Source: Ciona intestinalis (lineage: Eukaryota; Chordata; Ascidiacea; Phlebobranchia; Cionidae). Taken from it: 64,000 bases of DNA. The stretch covers positions 1,124,921 to 1,188,920 of the forward strand of contig NC_020172.2 of assembly GCF_000224145.3 (NCBI RefSeq), read 5' to 3'. A program made the position numbers and the translations under genes. Position 1 is the first letter of the stretch, and every line of letters starts with the position of its first letter. Below are positions 42,001-52,215 of the stretch, one piece after another. Under the pieces are notes generated by a model, which had not been told where the DNA came from, ran no database searches, and saw only the letters and a program-made list of their open reading frames with translations.

Positions 42001-45000
42001 GTCTTTACACTACAGTATACATGTAGCCTATAAAGTTATTTTTTTATAATCTAAAGGTTCATTAGAACGTCTGTAATCAGTTAAAATGTTCTGTAATCTA
42101 AAACGACTGCAAACCAACGAACTTTTGAGTTACAAAACACAACGGTGTAGTAGTATACTGGTTCTTACACACCAAAACACACGCGCCTCCGGGAGAGTAA
42201 TTAGCGGGGACAAGAATCGAGAAGACCGGAGGAGCACATACGGCTCAAGGCATATAAGGCGCATTTGAAACACGTGGGGCTAAGACACTTATTACAGCAT
42301 AGTAATCAGGCCTTATACACTTTGACTGCTTTTAATTTAAATATATAGTAGGATGGGTGAAGATGGGACACCTTTCATTCTATTTTCTCGTACATTTTGG
42401 TAGCAAACAAAAATCATTCAAGGAATTATAAAACCTTGTTCTCGCGACTTTCATAGACCATTGTTAATTGTTTAAAATACGATCAGGATATTTATATATT
42501 TCGTGCTAAAGGTGTCCCATCTTCCCCCACCCCACTATACGTGTTTTTTAATAGTGACCCAGGAATCGGGAAAAAGCAGCAAACCCAGTTTATAACTGGA
42601 AAAGCAAACAGCTTTGAGAAAATAGTGTGGCCGGAATATACAATAGACACGAGACAACATTTGAAAATCTGCACCACCCCTGAAGTATCAGATCATTACA
42701 GGGCACAAAAAGTGGAACTCTGGCGTTCGTTCCTACCAAGTTTATCAGGGGTACGTAGGGATGCAGTTACAATAATGAATGAATGAATGTATACCATATG
42801 GATTGGGAAAGTGTATGAATGTGATTTATTTATTTATCCTCGCGTGGCGAAGCAAAAATAGTCTTTATAACACGGGTGTTTTTTCCCACATACTTCGTGC
42901 TCAGGAGTTACCGCGTACGTATATCTTTTTAGGATGATTATTTTTGTATCTGAAACTAAAGTTTTCATGAGAGCCAATGGTTATAGTAAAGTGGGGCAAG
43001 ATGGGACACCTTTTCATTCTATTTTTTAGTCTCATTTGGTAGTAAACAAAGAACATTCAACACATTATAAAACCGTATCCTCTTTACTCTCATTCGACGG
43101 TTGTTAATTGTTTAAAACACGTTTAGGATATTTGGATATTATATGCTAAAGGTGTCCCACTTTCCCCCATATTACTATATATTTAATTTAAACGTTTAAA
43201 TGTTTCTCTTAAAATATGGTTGTTAAATTTGTTCGTATAGTTGTTCCTGTACACAGTTTATTTACCCGTATGTAGAAACTATGACGCGTATACAGAGACG
43301 ACTTAGATTTTTGTACAATTTAAACAGGTTTCGAATGACGAGTCGTACAAAGGGGGCAGGGTGAAACCCCTTTTACCCCCTCGTGCAAAACCTCCGACCA
43401 TTTCACCCGGAACCAAAACACCGACCTGGCAACCAATCAAAAATTACAGGTAAGCCATTACAAGATATTTAAACTCTCTTAGCAAATATAATTTACGCTG
43501 AAAAAATACCTAATAAAAGTCGAAATTTATTATTATAAATCAGAAAATAAAGTGAAATAGAAATTAAAGTCAAATTTTAAAAAGTAAACGGACTGTCCTT
43601 GCTGACTGAATCAACAATTCAAATTGTTCCTTTCAAAATAACACCGTTTTTGAGCTACCGTCCCCTATATATACATCAGTGACGTCACGAATGCTTCTCG
43701 CTTGAGTGCGCGGCACTAGAACGGAAACATCGCCCTAATAAATTTCTTTTAACGATATCTTCAAAACAGCTAACGGTGTTTAATGACCTAATAAAATTCT
43801 GTTTCAGTGATATTCTATTCAACCAACGTTCGCAACAACAATCAACACCAAAAACTGACACAAGCGGTTTGTCGCTTCAACTAAGCATTACACTAGCAGT
43901 GGGATTCGTGCTGCTATTTCTAAACATTATCGCATTTGCAGTGGTGTCATACCACAAAGAGAAGGACAAGTACAAAATTGAGGTAACAAAATATTAAAAA
44001 CCTTATTATAGCTTGTTAATACGAAAGGCGTTCCATAAAGAATGTTTTTATTGGCTTGTGAGTTTGGAATGTACAAAGGTTGGGGTGAGATAGTTCGCGT
44101 TTTTTCTTTTCTTTTATTGTTTCATTTGGTAGTAAATAAAGAATATTTACAGAAGAAATGTATAACCGTATCTTCATACCTCTAAAAGAGCGTTGCTAAT
44201 TGTTCAAAACACGATTAGGACATATGGAATATTTTGTGATTCTCAATGTATTCATCTCACTCCCATGTAAATAGGTTTAGTGAGCTAAATCGTACAAATG
44301 TTTCCATAGCAAACTATACAGTTATTGTCTTCCTGCAGAAACTAAAGGCTGAACTTAAAATGTTCAAGAAGAGTCGAAAATCTTCTGACACTCGAAAACT
44401 TACAAGTGGTCACACCACGCTCGAGTCCCGTCTTGGCCCGGATCCGAAGTTGCCGGAATTTCAGGAGAAAAATGGCCAAGTTTCTCCCCAGCCACTGTAC
44501 ATGCATTCAACGGGAGGGACGGTGGGAAACCTGGAGCAGGCACGGCCAGAGTCGATGTATTTAAAACTGGAGTCGAGGGAACAGCAGAAAAACAACGGTG
44601 CGCCGACTATGAGTCCTAGGAAGGGCGGAGACGGCGCTTTCGCCCCGAAAAATGGAGAATGCTTGGCTGATATCGCCTTTCTGTCGCCGCAGAAAGGACA
44701 ACACTCTAATGAGAGTGACAACGGTAGGGAAAGCGTGGTCAACTACTGGTCGCGAAGCGAATGTGGCGACGATAGCGGAGCAAGTGGCAGCTACAACCCA
44801 AATGCTGATGTGGAAAAGAGTCACAAACAGCAGCCCCAGAAATCGACAAGATGGCCGACTATTGCTATCCCTGATCACAACAACAGGAGTCTGCCCGCCG
44901 AGGGAAGATGTCGCTCAGCACTCCCGTTCTGTTCCCGACCTGAACACGAGTTTACATCACCGGATTTCTACGCCGAACCCGCCACCTTGAACCGCCATAC

Positions 45001-45277
45001 AGCAAGTCAGCGACGGATTACAGACATCGAGAGATACGCGACTGCTCCCCGGAGTTCCGGCGCCGATTATCGGCAGGCACAAATGGAGCGTCCCGATCGT
45101 CGACCTGTGATGGACTACATCCATAACGAATTTGGACAGACTGGCAAACCGGGTTATGAATACAGTCAGATGCCTGCGGGTTACAGTTCCCTCGTTTACC
45201 CCAAATCACACGAAACGTACGCATCGGTGCGTTCTACTTCCACGGGTACATACAGTTCAGTTACAACCAAGTTATAA
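27062..45277 (+). CDS. NLGN: Neuroligin, complete (14 coding exons, 1059 aa)
   Basis: Exons: 27062-27425, 29465-29641, 33327-33491, 35574-35759, 36984-37149, 37794-37926, 39744-39862, 40380-40499, 41003-41142, 41551-41728, 42555-42750, 43329-43450, 43808-43982, 44339-45277; phases agree and the total is 3180 nt. A signal peptide (about 1-20) and a basic cluster KKTRR (35-39) precede a carboxylesterase-type domain (about 70-640) with [24 protein letters not shown] and [15 protein letters not shown]. The nucleophile site reads GSGAG (279-283), Gly replacing Ser, as in neuroligins, so it is a synaptic adhesion receptor for neurexin rather than an enzyme. After a proline-rich stalk comes a membrane helix (about 713-736) and a cytoplasmic tail of about 320 residues, longer than in vertebrate neuroligins, ending TTKL, a class I PDZ ligand. 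The ATG at 27062 was chosen because the signal peptide follows it; a GTG two codons upstream is not a plausible eukaryotic start. Confidence 0.93.
27448..27642 (+). mobile_element. TA-target MITE, copy 10
   Basis: Begins 22 bp after the donor of neuroligin exon 1. Confidence 0.82.
27840..28035 (-). mobile_element. TA-target MITE, copy 11
   Basis: Both ends present; the right end has an expanded C run. Confidence 0.85.
28572..28770 (-). mobile_element. TA-target MITE, copy 12
   Basis: Left end diverged (GTAGGAGAATATGGG), right end good. Confidence 0.8.
29230..29423 (+). mobile_element. TA-target MITE, copy 13
   Basis: Both ends present, 41 bp before neuroligin exon 2. Confidence 0.86.
29648..29981 (-). 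mobile_element. tRNA-derived SINE, copy 6, with long (GAAT)n tail
   Basis: Ten or so GAAT units (29649-29690), full body, head on the right; starts right after the donor of neuroligin exon 2. Confidence 0.85.
30480..31010. promoter_or_regulatory. Unique, repeat-free island in a neuroligin intron
   Basis: About 530 bp without MITE or SINE sequence in the exon 2-exon 3 intron, less AT-rich than its flanks, with homeodomain-like cores (GCTAATTAAAC near 30606; ATTAATG near 30770). No exon fits here. A candidate intronic enhancer; function is inference only. Confidence 0.25.
31252..31497 (-). mobile_element. tRNA-derived SINE, copy 7 (head missing)
   Basis: Tail and body match, but the copy stops at CTTGCCCAAGGACACATG before the tRNA-like head. 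Confidence 0.8.
31669..31862 (+). mobile_element. TA-target MITE, copy 14
   Basis: Near-consensus ends. Just left (about 31505-31668) lies a decayed relative ending TTTACCCCACAGTACTATA. Confidence 0.88.
31880..32860. promoter_or_regulatory. Second unique island in the same neuroligin intron
   Basis: Nearly 1 kb free of the local repeats, between two MITEs. It contains a 136-codon open frame (31965-32375) that has no recognisable motif and no splice fit to the neuroligin. A regulatory island is the more likely reading; a small nested gene is not excluded. Confidence 0.25.
33051..33246 (-). mobile_element. TA-target MITE, copy 15
   Basis: Both ends present, followed by TA/GT microsatellite and neuroligin exon 3. 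Confidence 0.85.
33247..33300. repeat. TA/GT microsatellite before neuroligin exon 3
   Basis: Alternating TA and GTGTGCGTGTGCGTGTGCGT runs in the acceptor-proximal intron. Confidence 0.85.
33564..33758 (+). mobile_element. TA-target MITE, copy 16
   Basis: Close to consensus over its whole length, shortly after neuroligin exon 3. Confidence 0.9.
33979..34169 (-). mobile_element. TA-target MITE, copy 17
   Basis: Diverged ends (GGGTATGGGAGAACGGGGAA), interior typical. Confidence 0.8.
34809..35004 (-). mobile_element. TA-target MITE, copy 18
   Basis: Near-consensus ends and interior. Confidence 0.9.
35091..35274 (+). mobile_element. TA-target MITE, copy 19
   Basis: Diverged ends (AAAGTGGGAGAGATGGGACA; CCCCCGTCCTACCATA). 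Confidence 0.8.
35283..35545 (-). repeat. Decayed SINE copy
   Basis: Reversed body and head (TGGTAGCAGCGACAAGACTCG and CTCCGGCTACAGGCGATGC) just before neuroligin exon 4. Comparable decayed copies lie near 40645-40915, 54100-54290, 62243-62450 and 23290-23410. Confidence 0.6.
36060..36900. promoter_or_regulatory. Unique repeat-free intron stretch before neuroligin exon 5
   Basis: About 840 bp without recognised repeats in the 35760-36983 intron. I see no coding exon and no clear motif cluster. Listed because its neighbours are almost all transposon-derived. Confidence 0.2.
37186..37380 (+). mobile_element. TA-target MITE, copy 20
   Basis: Starts about 36 bp after the donor of neuroligin exon 5; both ends present. 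Confidence 0.87.
37381..37572 (-). mobile_element. Divergent TA-target MITE relative, copy 21
   Basis: Abuts copy 20. Ends ACTGTGGGGCAAGGTTGG and TTACCCCACTTACTATT belong to the GGGGTAAGATGG-type subfamily. Confidence 0.65.
38441..38599 (+). mobile_element. TA-target MITE, copy 22 (shortened)
   Basis: Left end GTAGGGTGGGGCAAGATGGG; the interior lacks about 40 bp; right end GTGTCCCACACCCCACTA. Confidence 0.7.
38620..39130. other. Unique intron stretch of neuroligin with a C/G-rich core
   Basis: A core at 38740-38940 (around TCGATCGCAACCCCAGGCAG and CGCAGCATCCGCCGAACG) is unlike the flanking AT-rich DNA. It contains no exon in phase with the neuroligin. A regulatory role is possible but unsupported. 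Confidence 0.2.
39383..39533. mobile_element. TA-target MITE, copy 23 (internally deleted)
   Basis: Both ends recognisable (TAGTAGGGTGGGGGAAGATA; CCCCACTCTCCTATA) around a short, unrelated-looking interior. Confidence 0.65.
39565..39732 (-). mobile_element. TA-target MITE, copy 24 (left-truncated)
   Basis: The right end CCCATCTCACCCCATCATAT finishes about 12 bp before the acceptor of neuroligin exon 7. Confidence 0.75.
39917..40125 (-). mobile_element. GGGGTAAGATG-type MITE relative
   Basis: Ends ACTATGGGGTAAGATGATAG and CATTTTACTCCAGCAAGCTA, interior similar to the main family. A diverged subfamily member. Confidence 0.6.
41330..41540 (-). mobile_element. GGGGTAAGATG-type MITE relative before neuroligin exon 10
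   Basis: Left end TATTGTTGGGTAAGATGG, right end duplicated (CACATTGTACCATATCACCC, then GACCTACTATA). It ends 11 bp before exon 10. Confidence 0.65.
42346..42538 (+). mobile_element. TA-target MITE, copy 25
   Basis: Both ends good. The C-rich right end finishes 16 bp before the acceptor of neuroligin exon 11 (42555). Confidence 0.88.
42984..43178 (+). mobile_element. TA-target MITE, copy 26
   Basis: Both ends present with small changes (TAGTAAAGTGGGGCAAGATG). Confidence 0.85.
43666..43687 (+). promoter_or_regulatory. TATA-like element next to a full palindromic CRE inside a neuroligin intron
   Basis: TATATATA (43666-43673) is followed by TGACGTCA (43680-43687), a perfect cAMP-response element, in the intron before the transmembrane exon. 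The order is reversed compared with usual promoters, so this may be an enhancer or chance. Confidence 0.3.
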
Positions 45278-46108
45278 TTGGCCAACACTTTAAACGAGCT
45301 ATGGCCTACATTCCAATTATGTTAAAATAATTACAATAATGTAATACTGTGGCGCCCATATATCGTAAGCCGTGCCTGTATTATCCAATGTAAACCACTT
45401 AATAGAACAAACTGGTTTAACAAGTTCTAAGTGTATGTGACCTGACCGCGCTTGCGTTTTTTTGCTGTTCGTAGAAAATGTGATATTTTTTTGGTTCGTC
45501 GTTTACTGTAGCGCCATTACACTTGAACTGAAAACCAGTACAAAAAAACTGTCAAAGTATTTTTTCAGTCACTAAAAGTAGACTAGATACTTTACTGTAC
45601 AGCGCACAAAGAGAATTGGAGACTGAGTTATATAGACAGGTATATACCACTATATCTTAAATTTAAAGCATAAAAGTTCTGCCAAACGTAGTATTGTAGC
45701 AAGCAATAGAAAGTTAATTTGAAAAATCTTTAATCAAAATACACGACGAACAGGACTTATTTAGAACTGTGTAAAAAAATTCCAAAAAGGGATTAGTTAT
45801 TTAGACATACTTTCTACTTTTCTACATGTTGTTAGTTGCATACATGAAAGTGCCACACATAAGCATTACACAGCAAAATCCCTAGCAGTGAATATGTAAC
45901 ACTAGAGATTATTAGTCAACAATGGTTACCGAGGTTAAGGGGTTACTTCAGGGCATGCATTGAGTATGTAGATTTCAGTGATAATGCCTGTCGGATTTGC
46001 TGTTGTACATACTGGCTGTCGTTCAGTTAAAGGATGTTGGATTTGCAATGCTTGTGTTCTGTACAAACCCATATGCTGTGGAAAAGTAATTTTTGCTTGT
46101 TTATGATA
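45278..46108. other. Neuroligin 3' UTR / spacer
   Basis: About 830 bp of AT-rich unique sequence after the neuroligin stop. I see no further exon and no perfect AATAAA; the transcript end cannot be placed. Confidence 0.4.
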
Positions 46109-46494
46109 TAGTAGGGTAGGAGAAGACGGGACCCTTTAGCACATAATATCCAAATATTCTGAACGTGTTTTAAACAATTAACAACGGTCTACACGTAAGT
46201 CGTGAATATAGTAGGGTGGGGAAAGATAGGACACCTTTTACTTCTATTTTCTCGTCCCATTTGGTAGTAAACAAAGAACACGCAAAAAAATATAAAATCT
46301 ATCCTTACGACTCCCATAGATCGTTACTAATTGTTTAAAACACGATTAGGATATTTGGATATTAAGTGCTAAAGATGTCCCATCTTTCCCCACCCTACTA
46401 TATACAGCTTTATAATTCTTTAAATGTTCTTTGTTTACTACCAAATGGGGCGAGAATAGAATAAAAAGGTGCCCCATCTTCTCCCACCCTATTA
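46109..46494 (-). mobile_element. TA-target MITE, copy 27 (outer, interrupted)
   Basis: The left part runs 46109-46208 and the right part resumes at about 46403; the two join into one normal element once the inner copy is removed. Confidence 0.87.
46209..46402 (+). mobile_element. TA-target MITE, copy 28 (nested inside copy 27)
   Basis: Full-length, both ends near consensus, flanked by TA on each side within the outer element, opposite orientation. Confidence 0.9.
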
Positions 46495-46596
46495 TATTTA
46501 AATTAAGTTTTAAGTAGCGCCCAGTAAACTGATATATAGGACTACAATCATTACGTACTAAATATAGTAGGGTGAGTTAAGATGATTCACGTAATA

Positions 46597-49500
46597 CTAG
46601 ATGCTGTAAGCTATTACAATAGTAGAAATGTTCCACTGAAACGTCGAATAATTTAAATTTGAAACAAATCAAAAATTTACCAAAATTAGTAACTCAAAAA
46701 TTACCAAAGTGACACTTTTTATGGCAAACACCTACTTTTGATAACATAAATTTTATCAGCATAGTCAAAGCCATGAACTTACCAGCCACACACCGTTAAC
46801 AATACACATACGACTTCTATGCATTCTGCTCACAGCTTCACTGTAGTGATCTGCTCTAGCCCGAGTCCATCGTTGCTACATAAATAGAACAATTGAAATG
46901 TGACCGCAATGTACAAGCACGTGTATTTTACATACATTGATGTATTTTTGCAAAATTGTGTGAAATACATGTACTTCACGGCTCAACTAAATAGATTAAA
47001 CAGTTTTTTTTAGAAATCGTATCTTCACAAAGCCCAACGCATTGTTAAAACAGAGATTTTTAAAATTGGAATATATATATAAATATAGTAGGTTGGGATA
47101 AGATGGTGTATGTTTTCATTCTCTTTATTTGTCCCATTTGCCAGAAAACAAAGGATATCCAAAGAAAAATAAAAGAGAGCGTTGTAATTGTTAAAACACG
47201 TTTAGGAAATATGGGATATTATATGCTAACAGTATACAACCACCTAGCATTTCAAAGCCTTACCTGTGAAAGAATACTTCCAAATGATTTAAACCTAAAC
47301 TCGTTTGGTTTCCGAACTAATATGTCGTCCATTTTCCCGTAATTTAAACTGTATCTTTTAAACCTGGAAAACATAATATAGTAGGGTGGGAGAAGATGGG
47401 AGACCTTTTCGTTTAGTTTTCTCTTTCCATTTGGTAGTAAACAAAGAACATTCAATGAATTATAAAACGCTTACCCTGCTAAATGAACACCGAAATATTG
47501 CAATAATTCAAGTAGATATGGTGAAGTCTCGCAAATAGAGAGTGGAACTTTCGGATAGTACGTTAGGAAACCTAAACACATCTCGTTTTCGGTGGCAAGT
47601 CCAACCTGCATAGCAACAAAATAACATTTGTCACTTTAACCGCAAACTTTCAGCCATTACTTCTTAGTTGTTTTCTTACCTAAGCAATTAATTACGTTAG
47701 ACTATTATTTCATGCAAAATTTTCTTGTACTAGCATTCAAGCACCTGTGAAGTAAAATCTACGAAAAATACACTAGTGTTATACTGCCAGGATAAGGTGC
47801 TAAAAAATACGGAACAGATATAAAGATCAAGTCCAACAAATTGTGTAATTTAAAAGATATATAGCTGGTTGGGAGAAGATGGGACACATTTGCCATCCTT
47901 TTCTTGCCGCGGAATTATAAAACCGTATCCTCACTACTCTCATAGGCCATTGTTAAATGTTTAAAACACGATCGGGATATTTGGATATTATGTGCTAAAG
48001 GTGTCCCATCTTCTCCCGCCTTATCATATTTCGCCAATATGACATATAATCTGTTACTGCCAGCAACATGCTTACCGTGGTGTAAGTGCTTCTACCAGAG
48101 GAGTCGTAATCACAAACAACTTGCAAGGCATCTCCCTTCCTTATGATAACTTCCTCAGTAAGTGAATGGCCTTCCTGGTAGTCGAAGTCGTACGAATCGT
48201 CACGGAGAATATTCGGCAATTCAGTTCCGTTCCTTTATGGATGTAACTTAAACGCTCGTCGCATGAATTATGATTAAATTAGTAAGATATAGTGGGGTGG
48301 GGCAAGATGGGACACCTTTAGCACGGAATATCTCAATACCCTGTTTGTGTTTTAAACAATTAATAACGGTGTATGGGAGTCGTGAGAATACGGATTTATA
48401 ATTCTTTGAATGCTCTTTGTTTCCTATCAAATGCGACGAGAAAATAGAATAAAAAGGTCTCCCATCTTCCCCCACCCTACTATATACAAGTTTCGTGTAA
48501 GACGGCTTATGTTTTTATTTTATTTTTATCGTCCCATTTGGTAGTCAACAATAAGTATTTAAAGATTTTGTAACCGAAACCTCACGGTTTTTCTTGGATT
48601 TTTTTGTATGTTAAGGACAATCTATATAAAGGGAACAATGGGTTAGAACACAGGTGTCTGGCCCAAGAACACATACGCCCACATTTTGGTATAAGCGACT
48701 GTAGTAGAACCTGCATCTCTATAGACTCTAGAGCATCTATTTTTATCGGAGCATAAGTACCACGACGAAAGCAGGCAAGACTGCAGCAAAAAATACTACA
48801 TAAACATTATACAGAACATTACACAAACCTTAAATGGCGAACCCGCAGTTTTCTTCCAAGTAGATGACTGTGTAAGAACCCACCAACAACCTTAATGTGG
48901 TCAACGCCTATTTCGTCCATGACCTGCGCGATGATACGAAACAATGTTCTATAGTGTTTATAAGCACACGTATACGTCTTCCGAGTCAGTTATAAGCTTA
49001 GTATTACTGCAGGCACGGCCTACTAGAGCTAGTAGGCCGTGCTGTAGGCTATAATGTAAAGCCAACAGTAACTTATTGTGTTTCAAAAAAGCAGCAAAAA
49101 TTATATAGTAGGATGAGGGGAGGTGAGACACCTTTAGCACATCGTATCCAAATATCCTAATCGTGTTTTAAACAATTAACAACGGTCCGTGGGAGTCGTC
49201 GAGATACGGTTTTATAATTGTTTCAATGTTCTTTGTTTACTACTAAGTGGGGCGTGAAAAAAGAATAAAAAGGTGTTCCATCTTCCCCCACCCTTACTTA
49301 TACCCTTCGTAAAATGTTATTTGAATAACAATATTGCTGAGTGATGAATCTTGTAATGCGTACATTAATGAATTAGTAATTTGGGGTAAAATAGGACACC
49401 TAGTAATTTTATATTCTCGTCCCCTTTGGTAGTAAACAAGGTATATTTGCGGAACTATATAAAACTGTATTCTCATGACTTCCATAGACCGTTACTAATT

Positions 49501-52171
49501 ATAACCATAATCAGAATATTTGGATATAAAGTGCCAAAGATCTTCCCTCACAGCATTATATCTTATATTATATATATTATATGTATTATATATATGCATG
49601 ACATTTCTCACCGTCTCTAAACACTCAGCTGGGCAATCACCGTAGTGTTTGAAGGAGCTAATCGTTGGTGGAATAATGTTAGAGTAGGAGTTGACGATTT
49701 GGCCGATGGTTAAAATACCGACATCGTATTGTCGCAACTCAGGTGTGTAATATATCCTCATGCCAGACTGATCAGATACTCCTGTTAGGGAAAAACTGAG
49801 ATATTATTTTTAGTATTGTAGGGTGGGGTAAGATGATACCGTTAGAACATTATATATATATCCCATATTTCCTAATCGTGTTTTAACAATTTTCAACGCT
49901 CTGTTAAATTCGTGAGGATACTGTTGTATATTTCTTTGAATATCCTTTGTTTTCTGGCAAATCGGACAATTAGAAAGAATGAAAATAATGGACCATCTTA
50001 TCCCAACCTACTATATATATACATATATTTCATTTAAAAAAATCTTTGTTTTAACAATGCGTCGAGCTTTGCTATAGTGGTGAGGCTACGGTTTTAAAAT
50101 TCCGTACACTGTTCGTTTACTATCAAATGGGACGACACAAGAAAATGAATACAAAGATCACTTTACAACATAATATAACAAAAGAACACGCCTCGTTAAT
50201 TACTGAAGGTTACAATATTTTAGCTCTACATGTCTGAAGTAAACAAAAGTTCGTTCTGTAATACTTTTGCAAAAGGTACTTTTCTTATTTAGTATTTTTT
50301 GAATGAATAAATGGTTTAATAAAAGTGTAAACTGATATATATAAATATGTGAAATAAACACGCATTATTGTGATTGAAAACCGCATTTAACGTTTTACTT
50401 TTTATATTATTAAATACCCTTTTTTCTTTTTTAATAGGAATGCCAAATGGTATAGCATTTCATTTTTTCTTTTTTAACTGTATGGCTATAACTGCATTTT
50501 TAACTAGAGCAGTAACATATAATACACCCTGCTATTTTACCATGTAATATATATAGGCCTTACCTGATATAAGGTTTGGATTGTCGTAATGCATTTCAAG
50601 CATCGCATAAACTGGCTCACTTGTGTTACCGAGTGGATAGCCGACGTGAGGGGGCAAAATATGAGGCTGAAAAGAAAGGGAAAAAATATTTGATACATAT
50701 TTCGCAATACTTGATTTCCAAGCAGCCACTTTCATTTGGCGTTTTAAGTCAATTAAAAAGTAACGAGTTTCACGATGATAAAATGGTATGGTGTGTTAAA
50801 GTTGGGCCCCGTGGCACATTGGTCTCTTATTAGGAGTTTTAAAAATTATTAAAATATCTGCTTAGAGTCGAAAATAATAAATATCTTATTACCCCGCCCC
50901 CCACCGCCCATGCAGCAATAATTTGAACGCAGTCACTGAAGTCAGCTGGGGAAGTCAATCGATAACACTCATGGTTGGTGTTCAGCAAAGTAACATCCTA
51001 AAAATATATTTAATGATTTTTTGAAAAAATGTAAAAAATTTTTGTAGTGAAAAATGTAAAAATGTAAAATTCCACTGCAATGGAAAATTATTCGACCATG
51101 CCTTTCATAGTTATTACTCAAAATATGCATTTTGTATTGTCAGTTGGGATAAGATGACGTTTTTATTCTCGTTTATCCTCCCATTTGGTAGTATTAAGAT
51201 TTTTACAGATTTAGATAACCCCCCATGCTTACGACTTTAAAACAGCGTTGTTAATTGTTTAAAAACAATTATGAAACATGTGATATTATGTGCTAACGGT
51301 ATTTAGCGTATACAATACAATATACTGATGAAAATGATGAGTTTAAATAAACTTCGCAAAATTAGACAAAGTATTAAACAGGCGTTTTATGTCATGCATT
51401 GGTTAAAAATAAAACGAAAATCAGCAAAAAAATGATTTAAAGAACGTTTCGGCATATATATACCTTTTAAAATTGGACCTAATATACCTTTTCGTTTTTC
51501 GTGCACAAGTGCAGAAGCATGTGGTGAACAAATCGTTCATTGCCAGGTTGAATTAAAGGTTCAAACTAAAACAAAGGTGTACTTTTAGAACTATATATAG
51601 CGATTACATGGGCAATGATATAGTAGGGTGGGGGAAGATGGGACACCTTAAGCACATAATACCCAAATATTTTGGTCGTGTTTTAAACATTTAACAACGG
51701 TCTGTGAAAGTCGTGGGGATGCAGTTTATTAATTCTTTGAATGTTCTTTGTTTACTAGCAAATGGGACGAGAAAATAGAATGAAAGTGTGTCCCATCTTC
51801 CCCCACCCTACTATATAGACTATATAGTCCACTGAAAAAATAAAAATTTAATAATAAAAAATCTTACGTTTATGATGTGCAAATTTTGTTTTGTTTTATA
51901 CAAAACTGCTCTACATACATTCATCAACAGTAACAATATTTGTAATCTGTAGTAAAATCTTACTTTAATAACATGGTGTTTCGTCGGTAGAGTAGGTAGT
52001 CTAACCAACATACAATTATAGTAAGTTTTCCTTGCGGGAATCGCAGAAACATTATTTAAAATATCGAACGAAGAATGAGTTTCTGATGGGACTAGTGGTG
52101 TAACAAAGCGAGGACCTTCAAGTAAAATCATGCTTCGAACACCTGGTGTGTAAAAAGTACATTTTTGAATG

Positions 52172-52215
<44 letters not shown>

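Noticed and set aside
44461..45224. Several open frames overlapping neuroligin exon 14 on both strands
   Set aside because: Shadows of the long tail exon; only the frame in phase with exon 13 continues the protein.
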